DNA from: Tissierellia bacterium
GTDB taxonomy: Bacteria; Bacillota; Clostridia; Tissierellales; Tepidimicrobiaceae
DNA length: 37,372 bases
Assembly (NCBI GenBank): GCA_012728725.1
Contig: JAAYEM010000067.1
Span: forward strand, 1 to 37,372
Direction of reading: 5' to 3'
Part shown: positions 1 to 8,371 of the stretch, piece after piece
Layout: each line of letters starts with the position of its first letter
How positions within the stretch are numbered: position 1 is the stretch's first letter
The notes under the pieces: generated by a model
What the model was told of the DNA's origin: nothing
Databases searched by the model: none
The model's input: the letters and a program-made list of their open reading frames with translations, nothing else
Translations under genes and position numbers: made by a program

Positions 1-36
1 GATTTTTTCAATAATTTGGTGTATAATTGTATTCAT

Positions 37-107
37 AAGAATAGCCTCCCTTATGTTATGTTGTTGTTTAGCATACTTCCATCATAACATATGGGGCTAT
101 TCTTTTT
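37..107 (+). terminator. Large hairpin with T-run, probable terminator of an upstream gene
   Basis: Bases 37-46 pair with 95-104, and an inner arm 53-60 pairs with 83-90 around a loop of about 22 bases. The right arm runs into a run of T. It lies before any gene in the window, so it probably ends a transcript entering from the left. Confidence 0.55.
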
Positions 108-229
108 TGTACTTTTTCCTACAATTATTTTACACTAACATATATGGTATAATAAAAGATTTCCTTGCCATCATTTTAAAAAATGATATATTATATTATG
201 ATTCTTAATTCAAAGGAGCTGTTGTATAT

Positions 230-2491
230 ATGGCAGAACATGGATTTATAAATATTGTAAATGCTTGTGAAAACAATTTAAAAAATGTATCGGTAAAAAT
301 CCCTAAAAAGAAGATTACCGTATTTACTGGGGTTTCAGGTTCTGGAAAATCCTCCCTCTGTATTGATACAATTGCAGCAGAATCCAGGCGGGAGCTTAAT
401 GAAACCTTCCCCAGCTTTGTTCAGCAATACCTTCCCAAGTATGGGAGGCCAAAGGTGGGAAAAATAGAAAATCTTCCTGTTACCATAATATTGGATCAAA
501 AAAAGCCAACGGCCAATTCCCGTTCCACTGTAAGTACCTACACTGATATTTACTCTTTATTAAGGCTTTTGTTTTCAAGGGTAGGTAAGCCCTTTGTGGG
601 CTATTCCGACGTATTTTCCTTCAACCATCCTGCAGGGAAATGTCCCCACTGCGATGGATTAGGAGAAGTGACAGATTTGGATATACACAAACTTGTTGAT
701 TTTAATAAATGCTTAAATGATGAAGGGGTTATAAATTTCCCAGCCTTTACCACGGGAGCCTGGCGGTGGAAAAGGTATGCCTATAGCGGCCTATTTGATT
801 TAAATAAAAAGATAAAGGATTATTCTAAGGAAGAGCTGGACTTGCTTCTTTATTCCCCTCAAATAAAGCTTAAAAACCCACCACCAGAATGGCCAAAATC
901 GGCTAAATATGAAGGAATAGTTCCTAGGATGTACAGGAGCATAATAGGCAAAAAGGAAGGCAAACGCCATCAAAAGATACTAGATAAGATGGTTACCACC
1001 TATACCTGTCCCCAATGTGGAGGGACTAGGCTTAATGAAAAGATAAGGAGCTGTAAAATAAATGGCAAGAATATTGGAGATGTGGTTGAGATGCCTATCC
1101 CAGACGCCATAGAATTTATCCAATCCATTGACCACCCTCTGGCCAAAGAATTGAAAAAAGAAATAATCAAAAGGCTTAAGGCCCTGGTAGATATTGGGCT
1201 GGGATACCTGTCCTTAAATAGGGGAATGACAACTTTGTCCGGTGGGGAAGCCCAAAGGATAAAGATCGCCAAATATATCAACTCCGCATTAACGGATCTG
1301 GTATATGTGCTAGATGAACCAAGTGTAGGCCTTCATAATCATGATATTGAACTTTTAAAAAACTCCCTAATCAAATTAAGGGATCATGGGAATACCATAC
1401 TTATTATAGAACACCATAAAGAGATAATAAAAATTGCAGACTATATAATAGATATGGGGCCAAAGGCGGGAGCCCAGGGTGGACAGATAATGTTTACAGG
1501 CAGCTATGAAGAGCTGATAAAGTCTGATAATTTAACTGGAAGGCTATTGAATAAGAAAGAAGCTTTAAAATCCAATTTGAGGAAAGCTAAAGATTGGTAC
1601 CCTATTGAAAATGCAAATCTCCACAACCTAAAAAATATTTCAGTTAAACTACCCTTAGGGGTATTAACGGTTATTGCTGGGGTGGCAGGTTCTGGTAAAA
1701 GCTCTTTAATGGAGGTTTTTGAAAGGACCTATCCAGAAGAGGTGGTTTCCATCCAGCAAAAGGACATAGGCATAAATTCCAGGTCAACTCCTGCCACCTA
1801 TTTAGATATACTGGATGATATAAGGAATATATTTGCCAAGGCCAATAAGGTAAGCCCTGGACTATTTAGTTTTAATTCAAAGGGGGCCTGTCCTGCCTGT
1901 AAGGGTAAAGGGGTTATCCTTTCAGATATGGGCTTTATGGACCCCATTGAAACCATCTGCGACCTCTGTAATGGCAGCCGTTACTCAGAAGAGGCCCTGC
2001 AATACACCTATAATAATAAAAATATTGCTGAGGTACTAGATCTTACCGTTGAGGAGGCCATAGACTTTTTTAAAGGGGAGGACTTTGTAGAAAAACTTTA
2101 TTCCCTGGAAAGGGTAGGCCTAGGTTATATTCGCCTTAACCAGTCTATGACCACCCTGTCGGGAGGAGAGCTGCAAAGGGTTAAACTGGCAAGCCACCTC
2201 AACTTAAAAGGCAGCATATTTATAATAGATGAACCAACAGGGGGCCTCCATATCCAGGATGTTAAAAAGCTATTGGACCTATTCAACTATCTAGTAGATG
2301 AAGGAAATAGCCTTTTCGTAATCGAGCACAATATAGATGTAATAAAGGAGGCAGATTATATTATAGAGCTGGGCCCTGGCGGTGGAATCCATGGAGGAAA
2401 GATCCTATTCCATGGCACCCCTAGGGAAATGCTTGAGTCTAAATATTCAATAACAAGGCCCTATTTGTTGGAAAATTTGCCTGATTACTAA
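230..2491 (+). CDS. UvrA-like ABC ATPase (UvrA2 type, lacks UvrB-binding domain)
   Basis: This 753-residue protein has the tandem ABC layout of excinuclease subunit A. Walker A motifs are GVSGSGKSS at residues 34-42 and GVAGSGKSS in the second half, with signatures LSGGEAQRIK and LSGGELQRVK and both D-E-P Walker B segments. CxxC pairs (CPHC, CPQC, CPAC, CDLC) mark zinc modules. Canonical UvrA is about 940 residues. The missing part is the segment after the first ATPase motifs that holds the first zinc module and the UvrB-binding domain, as in UvrA2 paralogues. UvrA binds DNA lesions with UvrB, but a UvrA2 is unlikely to recruit UvrB this way; some relatives are linked to drug or DNA-adduct tolerance. 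No uvrB or uvrC lies nearby. AAAGGAG at 212-218 fixes the ATG, and an extended -10 (TGGTATAAT, 145-153) lies upstream. Confidence 0.88.
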   Translation: MAEHGFINIVNACENNLKNVSVKIPKKKITVFTGVSGSGKSSLCIDTIAAESRRELNETFPSFVQQYLPKYGRPKVGKIENLPVTIILDQKKPTANSRSTVSTYTDIYSLLRLLFSRVGKPFVGYSDVFSFNHPAGKCPHCDGLGEVTDLDIHKLVDFNKCLNDEGVINFPAFTTGAWRWKRYAYSGLFDLNKKIKDYSKEELDLLLYSPQIKLKNPPPEWPKSAKYEGIVPRMYRSIIGKKEGKRHQKILDKMVTTYTCPQCGGTRLNEKIRSCKINGKNIGDVVEMPIPDAIEFIQSIDHPLAKELKKEIIKRLKALVDIGLGYLSLNRGMTTLSGGEAQRIKIAKYINSALTDLVYVLDEPSVGLHNHDIELLKNSLIKLRDHGNTILIIEHHKEIIKIADYIIDMGPKAGAQGGQIMFTGSYEELIKSDNLTGRLLNKKEALKSNLRKAKDWYPIENANLHNLKNISVKLPLGVLTVIAGVAGSGKSSLMEVFERTYPEEVVSIQQKDIGINSRSTPATYLDILDDIRNIFAKANKVSPGLFSFNSKGACPACKGKGVILSDMGFMDPIETICDLCNGSRYSEEALQYTYNNKNIAEVLDLTVEEAIDFFKGEDFVEKLYSLERVGLGYIRLNQSMTTLSGGELQRVKLASHLNLKGSIFIIDEPTGGLHIQDVKKLLDLFNYLVDEGNSLFVIEHNIDVIKEADYIIELGPGGGIHGGKILFHGTPREMLESKYSITRPYLLENLPDY

Positions 2492-2495
2492 AACA

Positions 2496-2526
2496 AACCG
2501 GTATAACTACTAAAGTTATACCGGTT
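2496..2526. terminator. Bidirectional terminator between uvrA-like gene and purC
   Basis: A perfect 13-bp inverted repeat (2496-2508 with 2514-2526) and 5-base loop lies between two convergent genes, four bases after the plus-strand stop. T-rich flanks occur on both sides. Confidence 0.8.
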
Positions 2527-2530
2527 ATAT

Positions 2531-3226
2531 TTAACCTTCTAGAATCATTCTTTCCAATTCAAAGGGCTCAATGTATTTGCCATCCTTATATGCCCTCATG
2601 CTGCCTCCTGATATTTCATCGATCAGGGTAATCTCCCCTTCTTCTCCTACCCTTCCAAACTCCAATTTGATATCATATAGCTCAATGCCCTTCTTAGCCA
2701 ATTCATCCTTTACTATATTGCTGATCTTCAAAGTAAGCTCCTTCAACCTTTTGTACTCATCAGGAGTTAGGATTCCCAACATATAAAGGGCATCCTCAGT
2801 AATAAGTGGGTCATTCCTCTCATCGTCCTTAAGGGTTATTTCCACATATCCATCCAGTGGTTGACCTTCCTTGGCATACATTCCATAACGGCGTAGGAAA
2901 CTTCCCACTGCCCTAAAACGGCAAATCACCTCTAATCCATTGCCAAATAGTTTAGCTTGTTTTACAGTCATGGTAGCTTCTTCAATATCTGCATCTATAT
3001 AGTGGGTTGGTATTCCCTTCTCCTCCAGTAGTTCAAAGAAGTATTTGGTCAATCTAAGGCCAGATCTTCCCATACCTTCAATTGTTAAACCCACCTTGTT
3101 GGCACCTGGATCAAATACTCCATCTTCACCTGTTACATCATCTTTAAATTTTAAAAGCAGGTTGCCATCTTCTAATTGATAAACATCCTTGGTTTTACCC
3201 TTGTTAAGTAATTTCACAATAATCAT
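2531..3226 (-). CDS. purC: SAICAR synthase (phosphoribosylaminoimidazole-succinocarboxamide synthase)
   Basis: PurC joins CAIR and aspartate with ATP to form SAICAR in de novo purine synthesis in the cytosol. The 231-residue length is usual for the family. Diagnostic segments are the N-terminal nucleotide loop NKGKTKDVYQ, the central CRFRAVGSFLRRYG, the KLEFGR strand and the C-terminal IDEISGGSMR corresponding to the family DEI signature. It stands alone here, with no other pur gene in the window, and a YczE-type gene lies 23 bases upstream on the same strand. The first ATG touches the ribosome site (AGAGGGG directly before it), while the GTG at codon 4 (3217) has a 9-base spacing and is the likelier start; both give the same core protein. 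Confidence 0.9.
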   Translation of the reverse strand: MIIVKLLNKGKTKDVYQLEDGNLLLKFKDDVTGEDGVFDPGANKVGLTIEGMGRSGLRLTKYFFELLEEKGIPTHYIDADIEEATMTVKQAKLFGNGLEVICRFRAVGSFLRRYGMYAKEGQPLDGYVEITLKDDERNDPLITEDALYMLGILTPDEYKRLKELTLKISNIVKDELAKKGIELYDIKLEFGRVGEEGEITLIDEISGGSMRAYKDGKYIEPFELERMILEG

Positions 3227-3249
3227 CCCCTCTTAATTATTATTGTTTT

Positions 3250-3939
3250 TCATATCTGCTTTTTATTTAATAACTTTTCCTTTATAAATCTTATATCGTC
3301 ATCTATAAATCTGTGCTCTACTGCACCAACATCAAATTTGGTAACCTTAAATGCCAGCTGCATAAAGTAGCCCCCTGTAAAGGCCATAATCAATGTCCCA
3401 ATGCCTACACTGCCTCCTAATATGTAGCCTATGGCTACAGAAACAACTTCTAAGGAGCTTCTGATAAGGCGGACGGATTTTTTGGTCTTTTTTACAAGGG
3501 CTACCATCAGCCCATCCCTTGGGCCTGATCCAAACCCAACGCCAATATATAGGAAGCAACCAATACCTATTAAGAACATTCCTATAACCATCATAATAAT
3601 ACTTGGGATAAATCCATCAAATATGGGAATTAGTTTATTAAACATGAGAAAGTCTATAAAAAGGCCAATTAGCAACATATTGAGTATGGTACCCCAGCCC
3701 ACCCTCTCACCAAATATGATATCCAATATTACTATTGATAAACCAGTAACGATATTAGCCCTTCCCAGGGTAAGTCCAGTCAATTTAGAAAGGCCATGAT
3801 GAAAAACATCCCAAGGGGACAAGCCTAGATTAGCATTGATGGTCATCACCATTCCAACGGCACAGACAAAAAGACCTGCTATTAGCCTAGCAAATTTAAG
3901 TATTGTATCCTTTACATTTTCCAATAAAAAAACCCCCAA
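3250..3939 (-). CDS. YczE/YyaS-type integral membrane protein
   Basis: This protein of about 229 residues has five or so hydrophobic segments and matches the YczE family: an N-terminal RLIAGLFVCAVGMVMTI helix, then GLSPWDVFHHGLS, and a later GFGSGPRDGLMVAL glycine-rich turn. Its transported substrate or partner is not known. The longest frame opens with TTG at 3939, but the GGGGG tract at 3933-3937 sits eight bases before a second TTG (codon 6, 3924), which I prefer. An extended -10 TGGTATAAT lies at 3970-3962 on this strand. It is probably cotranscribed with purC, although no functional link is evident. Confidence 0.75.
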   Translation of the reverse strand: MGVFLLENVKDTILKFARLIAGLFVCAVGMVMTINANLGLSPWDVFHHGLSKLTGLTLGRANIVTGLSIVILDIIFGERVGWGTILNMLLIGLFIDFLMFNKLIPIFDGFIPSIIMMVIGMFLIGIGCFLYIGVGFGSGPRDGLMVALVKKTKKSVRLIRSSLEVVSVAIGYILGGSVGIGTLIMAFTGGYFMQLAFKVTKFDVGAVEHRFIDDDIRFIKEKLLNKKQI

Positions 3940-4096
3940 GCTTGTTTATTTTCTTCTATTAATTATACCACGGAAAGCAGCTTTAAAACCCTTTTTATAA
4001 TATATTACTTTTAGAAATCCCAACCACTATCACATATAAAATGCCTTTCTAAAATGATATAATAAACTTAATACTCTTATTTAAGAAGGTGATTCT

Positions 4097-4768
4097 ATGA
4101 ATATTTTAGTAATAGATGATGAGAAACTTATAGTAAAAGGACTAAAACATAGTTTAGAGCAGCAAGGCTACAATGTTTTTCCAGCCTACAATGGGACTGA
4201 AGCCTTAAGAATCATAGATGAAGAGGATATAGACTTTATAATATTAGATTTAATGTTACCAGATATAGATGGAATGATGTTGTGTAAAAAAATTAGGAAA
4301 AATTACGATACACCCATACTAATGCTTACAGCCAAGGATGGGGATTATGATAAGATATTAGGCTTTGAATTTGGTGCCGATGATTATATGACAAAACCCT
4401 TCAATGTGCTGGAATTGATAGCCAGGATTAAAGCTATAAGTAGAAGGCTTAAAGCAAGGAAGGAAGAGGTGCTATTATCCCTGGGGGATTTAACGATCAA
4501 TTGGTATGAGAGAAAGGTTTATGTAAAGGGTAGGGAAATAAAGCTTACTGCCAAGGAATTCGATATGCTCTACCTGCTGGCAAAGAATCCAGGAAGGGTC
4601 TTTACCCGGGAAAATATATTCAATCATATATGGGATGAGGAGCCTTTGGATGTAAGGACCATAGATGTCCATATTAAAAACATTAGGGAAAAGATTGAAG
4701 AGGATATTAAAAATCCAAAATATATTAAGACAAAGTGGGGGGTAGGTTATTATTTCAATAAGGACTAA
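4097..4768 (+). CDS. OmpR/PhoB-family response regulator
   Basis: The 223-residue protein has an N-terminal receiver (residues 1-118) with the acidic pair D7-D8, phospho-acceptor D51 in ILDLMLP, T in LMLTAKD and the conserved lysine in MTKPF. A C-terminal winged-helix DNA-binding domain (about 128-222) contains TAKEFDMLYLLAKNPG and VDVHIKNIREKI-type helices. The sensor kinase follows after one base, so the pair is one transcriptional unit. GAAGGTGAT before the ATG is a good ribosome site. Phased direct repeats before the next gene but one are a plausible target. The stimulus cannot be read from the sequence. Confidence 0.93.
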   Translation: MNILVIDDEKLIVKGLKHSLEQQGYNVFPAYNGTEALRIIDEEDIDFIILDLMLPDIDGMMLCKKIRKNYDTPILMLTAKDGDYDKILGFEFGADDYMTKPFNVLELIARIKAISRRLKARKEEVLLSLGDLTINWYERKVYVKGREIKLTAKEFDMLYLLAKNPGRVFTRENIFNHIWDEEPLDVRTIDVHIKNIREKIEEDIKNPKYIKTKWGVGYYFNKD

Positions 4769-4769
4769 A

Positions 4770-6146
4770 ATGCTCATCATATTCAGTATCATCCTTATTC
4801 TTACCTTCCTAATATTTGGAAGGGTGATTTTGGACAAGTATAAAACTACTAGGATAAAAAGCGAGGAAATCAGATTATTCCAGACGGCTAATATAGTGGC
4901 TGATACTTATAAAGGAAATATGGAGGACCTTGTATTTGCTAGAATTATGGTAAAAAGCTATGGCAAACAGGCCAATGCAAGAATATTGGTGGTAGATTCC
5001 AATAGAGAAGTTTTAATAGATAACTATAATACCTATATAGGTAAGACCCTTAATAACCAGGAGATAATAAGCAGCATTAAAGGCCAATCCAAATCTGGAC
5101 TATATAAAATTGAAGACAAGGAAGTGCTCCAGCTTTCCGTCCCTATCGCATTAAATATAGGATATGAGACTAAAATAATAGGAGGAGTCCTAATATCTGC
5201 TTCTTTGGAGCAAATAAACGAGGATATTGAGGATTTAAGGGAGAATATGTTAAAGATCTCCATTATTGCATTGACCCTGGCCCTCATATTGACCGCCCTG
5301 GTAGCAAATAGGATAACCAAACCCTTGAGAAACCTATCCCGAGGAGTAGAGGAGATAACATTAGGACATCTGGGATATGAAGTTAAAGGATCTAGGGGAG
5401 GGGAAGTTGGGCAGCTGATTAAAACCTTCAACCAGATGAGCCATAAACTGAAAGCAATAGAGGAAAATAGAAAAAAATTCATAAACAGCATTTCCCACGA
5501 GCTTAAAACCCCCTTAACCTCTATAAAGGTATTGATAGAATCCCTTTCCATAGGCAATAATAGTATAGAAACCTATAGGGAATATCTGAAGGACATATAT
5601 GGGGTAGTGGAGAGGATGGAAAACCTAGTTGATTATCTAATGACCTCCATAAAGCTTGAAGATATTACTTTAAATATAAAGAAAGAGGATATATGCCAGA
5701 TACTGGAGGATACGGTTAAAATAATAAGTCCTTATGCTGAAAAATACGGGGTTAGATTAAGCCTTAATAGCTGCCAAGGCATTTATGTAAAGTGTGATAA
5801 GGACAGGGTTAAGGAGGTATTCATCAATTTAATAGATAATGCTATAAAATACAGGGATGAAGGTAAGGATTATAATTACTGTTCTATATCCATTAATACT
5901 ACTGGTAAATCTATCCGTATCACTGTAGAGGACAATGGATTAGGCATACCGGAAAAGGATATGGATAGTATATTTGAAGGAGGATTTAGGGTATTGGAAG
6001 GGGATATTAAATTAGGAAAAGGGGTAAAAGGGTATGGCATTGGATTGGCTGTGGTAAAAAGCATAATAGATAAGCATAAGTGGAATATATATTTAGATAG
6101 TAGTTTAGGTGTAGGCAGCACCTTTACAATAGAGATACCCCTCTAA
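4770..6146 (+). CDS. Membrane sensor histidine kinase with extracytoplasmic Cache-like domain
   Basis: The 458-residue kinase has a first membrane helix at residues 1-20, an extracellular region at 21-160 containing ARILVVDSNREVLIDN and GGVLISASLEQ, as in single-Cache sensors, and a second helix at 161-180. Next come a HAMP linker (about 181-233) and the H box FINSISHELKTPLTSIK with phospho-acceptor H243. The N box FINLIDNAIKY, G1 VEDNGLGIPEKD and G2 GYGIGLAVVKS complete the ATPase domain. AAGGA five bases before the ATG supports this start, leaving an unusually short cytoplasmic N-terminus; the frame stays open a few codons upstream but without a standard start. It forms a cognate pair with the preceding regulator. 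Confidence 0.92.
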   Translation: MLIIFSIILILTFLIFGRVILDKYKTTRIKSEEIRLFQTANIVADTYKGNMEDLVFARIMVKSYGKQANARILVVDSNREVLIDNYNTYIGKTLNNQEIISSIKGQSKSGLYKIEDKEVLQLSVPIALNIGYETKIIGGVLISASLEQINEDIEDLRENMLKISIIALTLALILTALVANRITKPLRNLSRGVEEITLGHLGYEVKGSRGGEVGQLIKTFNQMSHKLKAIEENRKKFINSISHELKTPLTSIKVLIESLSIGNNSIETYREYLKDIYGVVERMENLVDYLMTSIKLEDITLNIKKEDICQILEDTVKIISPYAEKYGVRLSLNSCQGIYVKCDKDRVKEVFINLIDNAIKYRDEGKDYNYCSISINTTGKSIRITVEDNGLGIPEKDMDSIFEGGFRVLEGDIKLGKGVKGYGIGLAVVKSIIDKHKWNIYLDSSLGVGSTFTIEIPL

Positions 6147-6167
6147 TTTTTAGAGAATTTTATTAGA

Positions 6168-6223
6168 TTCTTAATAGTTTCTTAACATTTCTTTATTTTA
6201 TATTAAAAAATATTTCCTATAAT
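6168..6223 (+). promoter_or_regulatory. Promoter with phased TTCTTAA direct repeats
   Basis: TTCTTAATAGT (6168-6178) and TTCTTAACATT (6179-6189) repeat head to tail with an 11-base period, and a degenerate third copy follows. A TATAAT box lies at 6218-6223 with no good -35. Direct repeats at helical spacing over the -35 region are typical of OmpR/PhoB-type activator sites, so the regulator encoded just upstream is the natural candidate. Confidence 0.45.
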
Positions 6224-6252
6224 ATAAGCAAATGGGGAAAGGAAGTGATTAT

Positions 6253-6864
6253 ATGAAAAAATACATTGCTATATTTTTACTAGTAATAATGGCTATTAGC
6301 CTTGTAGCTTGCACCAAAAATAATAATCCATCTAATGATGAAAATATAGTGGAGGAAGATCCAAAGGATGAAATAAATGAAGGGGAAAATAAAATCGAAG
6401 ATGAAATTGAAGGGGAAACTGAAAATGAAATAGTGGACCCTGATCCTAAAACCGAGGAAAAAGAGGTAACCCTCTATTTTGTTAATAGGAAGTATGTAGA
6501 AACTGGGGATGAAAGCCTGGATAAGCTGGTAGCAGAAAAGCGTACCATCCAATATGGGGATATATCCCTGGAAGAGGCCATTGTGAAGGAATTGATGGAA
6601 GGCCCAGAATCTGAAGAGCTGGCCACACTAATCCCGGGAACAGTGAAGTTGCTAGGCGTAGAATTGGCTGATGGAACCGCCTTTGTAAACTTTGCCAGGG
6701 AAGGCCTATATGGAGGGTCTATGCAGGAAGATTTTACCATATCCCAGATAGTATATACTTTAACAGAACTAAACAATGTAGAAAGGGTACAGTTCCTAGT
6801 AGATGGAGAAAAAGTAGAAACATTAATGGGCCACTTTGAAGCAACAGAACCCTTTGAAAGATAA
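6253..6864 (+). CDS. GerMN-domain lipoprotein
   Basis: The 203-residue protein starts with a lipoprotein signal (MKKYIAIFLLVIMAISLVAC, lipobox LVAC), then a Glu/Asp-rich linker to about residue 72. A C-terminal domain matches the GerMN/sporulation fold: VTLYFVNRKYVE, a PESEELATLIPGTVKLLGVEL segment, and DGTAFVNFAREG. GerM-like proteins act at the spore or cell envelope, but GerMN domains also occur in vegetative lipoproteins, so a sporulation role is unproven. The frame is open from 6232, but AAAGGAAG at 6238-6245 places the start at the ATG at 6253, which also makes the signal peptide regular. It follows a two-component pair and probably has its own regulated promoter. Confidence 0.85.
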   Translation: MKKYIAIFLLVIMAISLVACTKNNNPSNDENIVEEDPKDEINEGENKIEDEIEGETENEIVDPDPKTEEKEVTLYFVNRKYVETGDESLDKLVAEKRTIQYGDISLEEAIVKELMEGPESEELATLIPGTVKLLGVELADGTAFVNFAREGLYGGSMQEDFTISQIVYTLTELNNVERVQFLVDGEKVETLMGHFEATEPFER

Positions 6865-6891
6865 AGGATTCGCTTATCTAGTGAATCCTTT
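6863..6891. terminator. Bidirectional terminator
   Basis: AAAGGATTC (6863-6871) pairs with GAATCCTTT (6883-6891). It overlaps the stop codon of the plus-strand lipoprotein gene and abuts the stop of the minus-strand SLH gene, serving both. Confidence 0.75.
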
Positions 6892-8237
6892 TATTTGTCC
6901 CTATTAGCCTGTTCTGGAAACTGAGTGTGTTCTTCATGCAATCCCATTAGTTTACATATAATAGTGAATGTTTCTCCCCTGCTTATGTTATTTTTAGGCT
7001 TATAGGTATTGTCTGGATAGCCTTCTATCACCTTGCTTTCATAGCCTGCCTTTACATATTCCAAGGCCCAGTTTCCAATTTGATCCTTATCCTCAAAGGG
7101 TAGTTCTAAGGATTTATCCTTTAAGCTTATATTAAAAGCCCTACTTAAAACAGCAATCATCTCTTCCCTGGTAATATAATTATTAGCTTTAAATAATCCA
7201 GAGGGATAGCCTTCAAATATATTTGCCCTAGTAGTAGCTATAACATATCCCCTAGCCCAGTTTGGAATATAATCTTTATATCCAATAGTGGCTGCATATT
7301 CTTCTTTTAAACCTAGAGCCCTGGCTATTAATACAGCAGTCTCCGCCCTGGTTACCAGGCTATCTGGCAATACTGCCTCATTAACATAGGTTACCGGATC
7401 CACTGCACCACTAAAATAATCTTCTATAGTATACTCTTCATGGGGATAGCCAGTTATAACCCCATGGTTTAATAAGCTTATTATACAATCATGGGCCCAG
7501 TGGGGCTGGTCAAGGGGCACCGGTTCTTCTGTAATTTCTACCTCTGTAGTTTCTTCATCTTTTGGCATATGGCCTCTGCCATTATCATCATAGCCACCAT
7601 TACCATGGTCTTCTCCATCATCTATAATGCACCTTTCATGTACATTTATATAGATAGGCATCTGGGCTGTTACTGACTGAAGCTCATTTCCAGCTTCTAA
7701 ATCCATATACAATATGTATTTTAAGTCTACTGTAGCTCCCTTCTTTATAGTAAACCTATCCTTTCCAGCCAGTTCATAACCTTTTATCAAGTGTCCAATA
7801 CTTGCATAATCTACCAATGTTTTATCAAAGGTAAATAGCCTGCCCTTTTCTATTTTCAGTCTTACATCCCTTAAAAAGGATTCATAAACCAGATCTAGTG
7901 GATATTCATTGTTGACTGTAAATTTCCCTTTATCCAATCCTACTCCTAAATTCTCCACTCTCATGTTATTGTATTGGTTGTGGATCCTGATTACTCCAAT
8001 GATCCCACCTATTCCCTTTTCTGCCTCTTCTACCCTGGCTGGATATAATAAGCCTCCTCCCAACAGATCTCCTTTGTAGGAGTAGCTGCCATCCTTATTA
8101 ATTGTAATTATAACATTGGCTTTCCTACTGTTAGTTGCAAAATTAGACTGAATTAAGCCAGTAGTCAAATAGATACCCATCAGTATGAGTGCCAATAAGT
8201 GGAATAGGGTCAGGAATGGCTTCTTTCCCTTTTTCAT
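6891..8237 (-). CDS. S-layer-homology (SLH) surface protein of the SipW/DUF5305 locus
   Basis: The protein of about 448 residues begins with a basic tip and membrane/signal segment (LFHLLALILMGIYLTTGLI), followed by a beta-rich region of about 200 residues with no family I recognise. A low-complexity D/G/N/E stretch follows, then three C-terminal SLH repeats: PHWAHDCIISLLNHGVITGY with TRAETAVLIARALGL, then PNWARGYVIATTRANIFEGY with TREEMIAVLSRAF, then GNWALEYVKAGYESKVIEGY with SRGETFTIICKLMGL. SLH triplets bind secondary cell-wall polymer, so the protein is probably wall-anchored. The reading frame is open to 8312, but GGGGTGAT just before the ATG at 8237 sets the start. It is the last gene of a same-strand series of secreted proteins, suggesting that it ties their product to the wall. 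Confidence 0.85.
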   Translation of the reverse strand: MKKGKKPFLTLFHLLALILMGIYLTTGLIQSNFATNSRKANVIITINKDGSYSYKGDLLGGGLLYPARVEEAEKGIGGIIGVIRIHNQYNNMRVENLGVGLDKGKFTVNNEYPLDLVYESFLRDVRLKIEKGRLFTFDKTLVDYASIGHLIKGYELAGKDRFTIKKGATVDLKYILYMDLEAGNELQSVTAQMPIYINVHERCIIDDGEDHGNGGYDDNGRGHMPKDEETTEVEITEEPVPLDQPHWAHDCIISLLNHGVITGYPHEEYTIEDYFSGAVDPVTYVNEAVLPDSLVTRAETAVLIARALGLKEEYAATIGYKDYIPNWARGYVIATTRANIFEGYPSGLFKANNYITREEMIAVLSRAFNISLKDKSLELPFEDKDQIGNWALEYVKAGYESKVIEGYPDNTYKPKNNISRGETFTIICKLMGLHEEHTQFPEQANRDK

Positions 8238-8371
8238 CCTATCACCCCATTGAAAAAAATCTACTTCTCCAATTGTATTGTATGAACTACAGACCCTATT
8301 TATTTGGCACATAAGTATACTTTTAATTACTACTTTTTAACCATTAATACATAAGACCTTGGACAAAGTAT

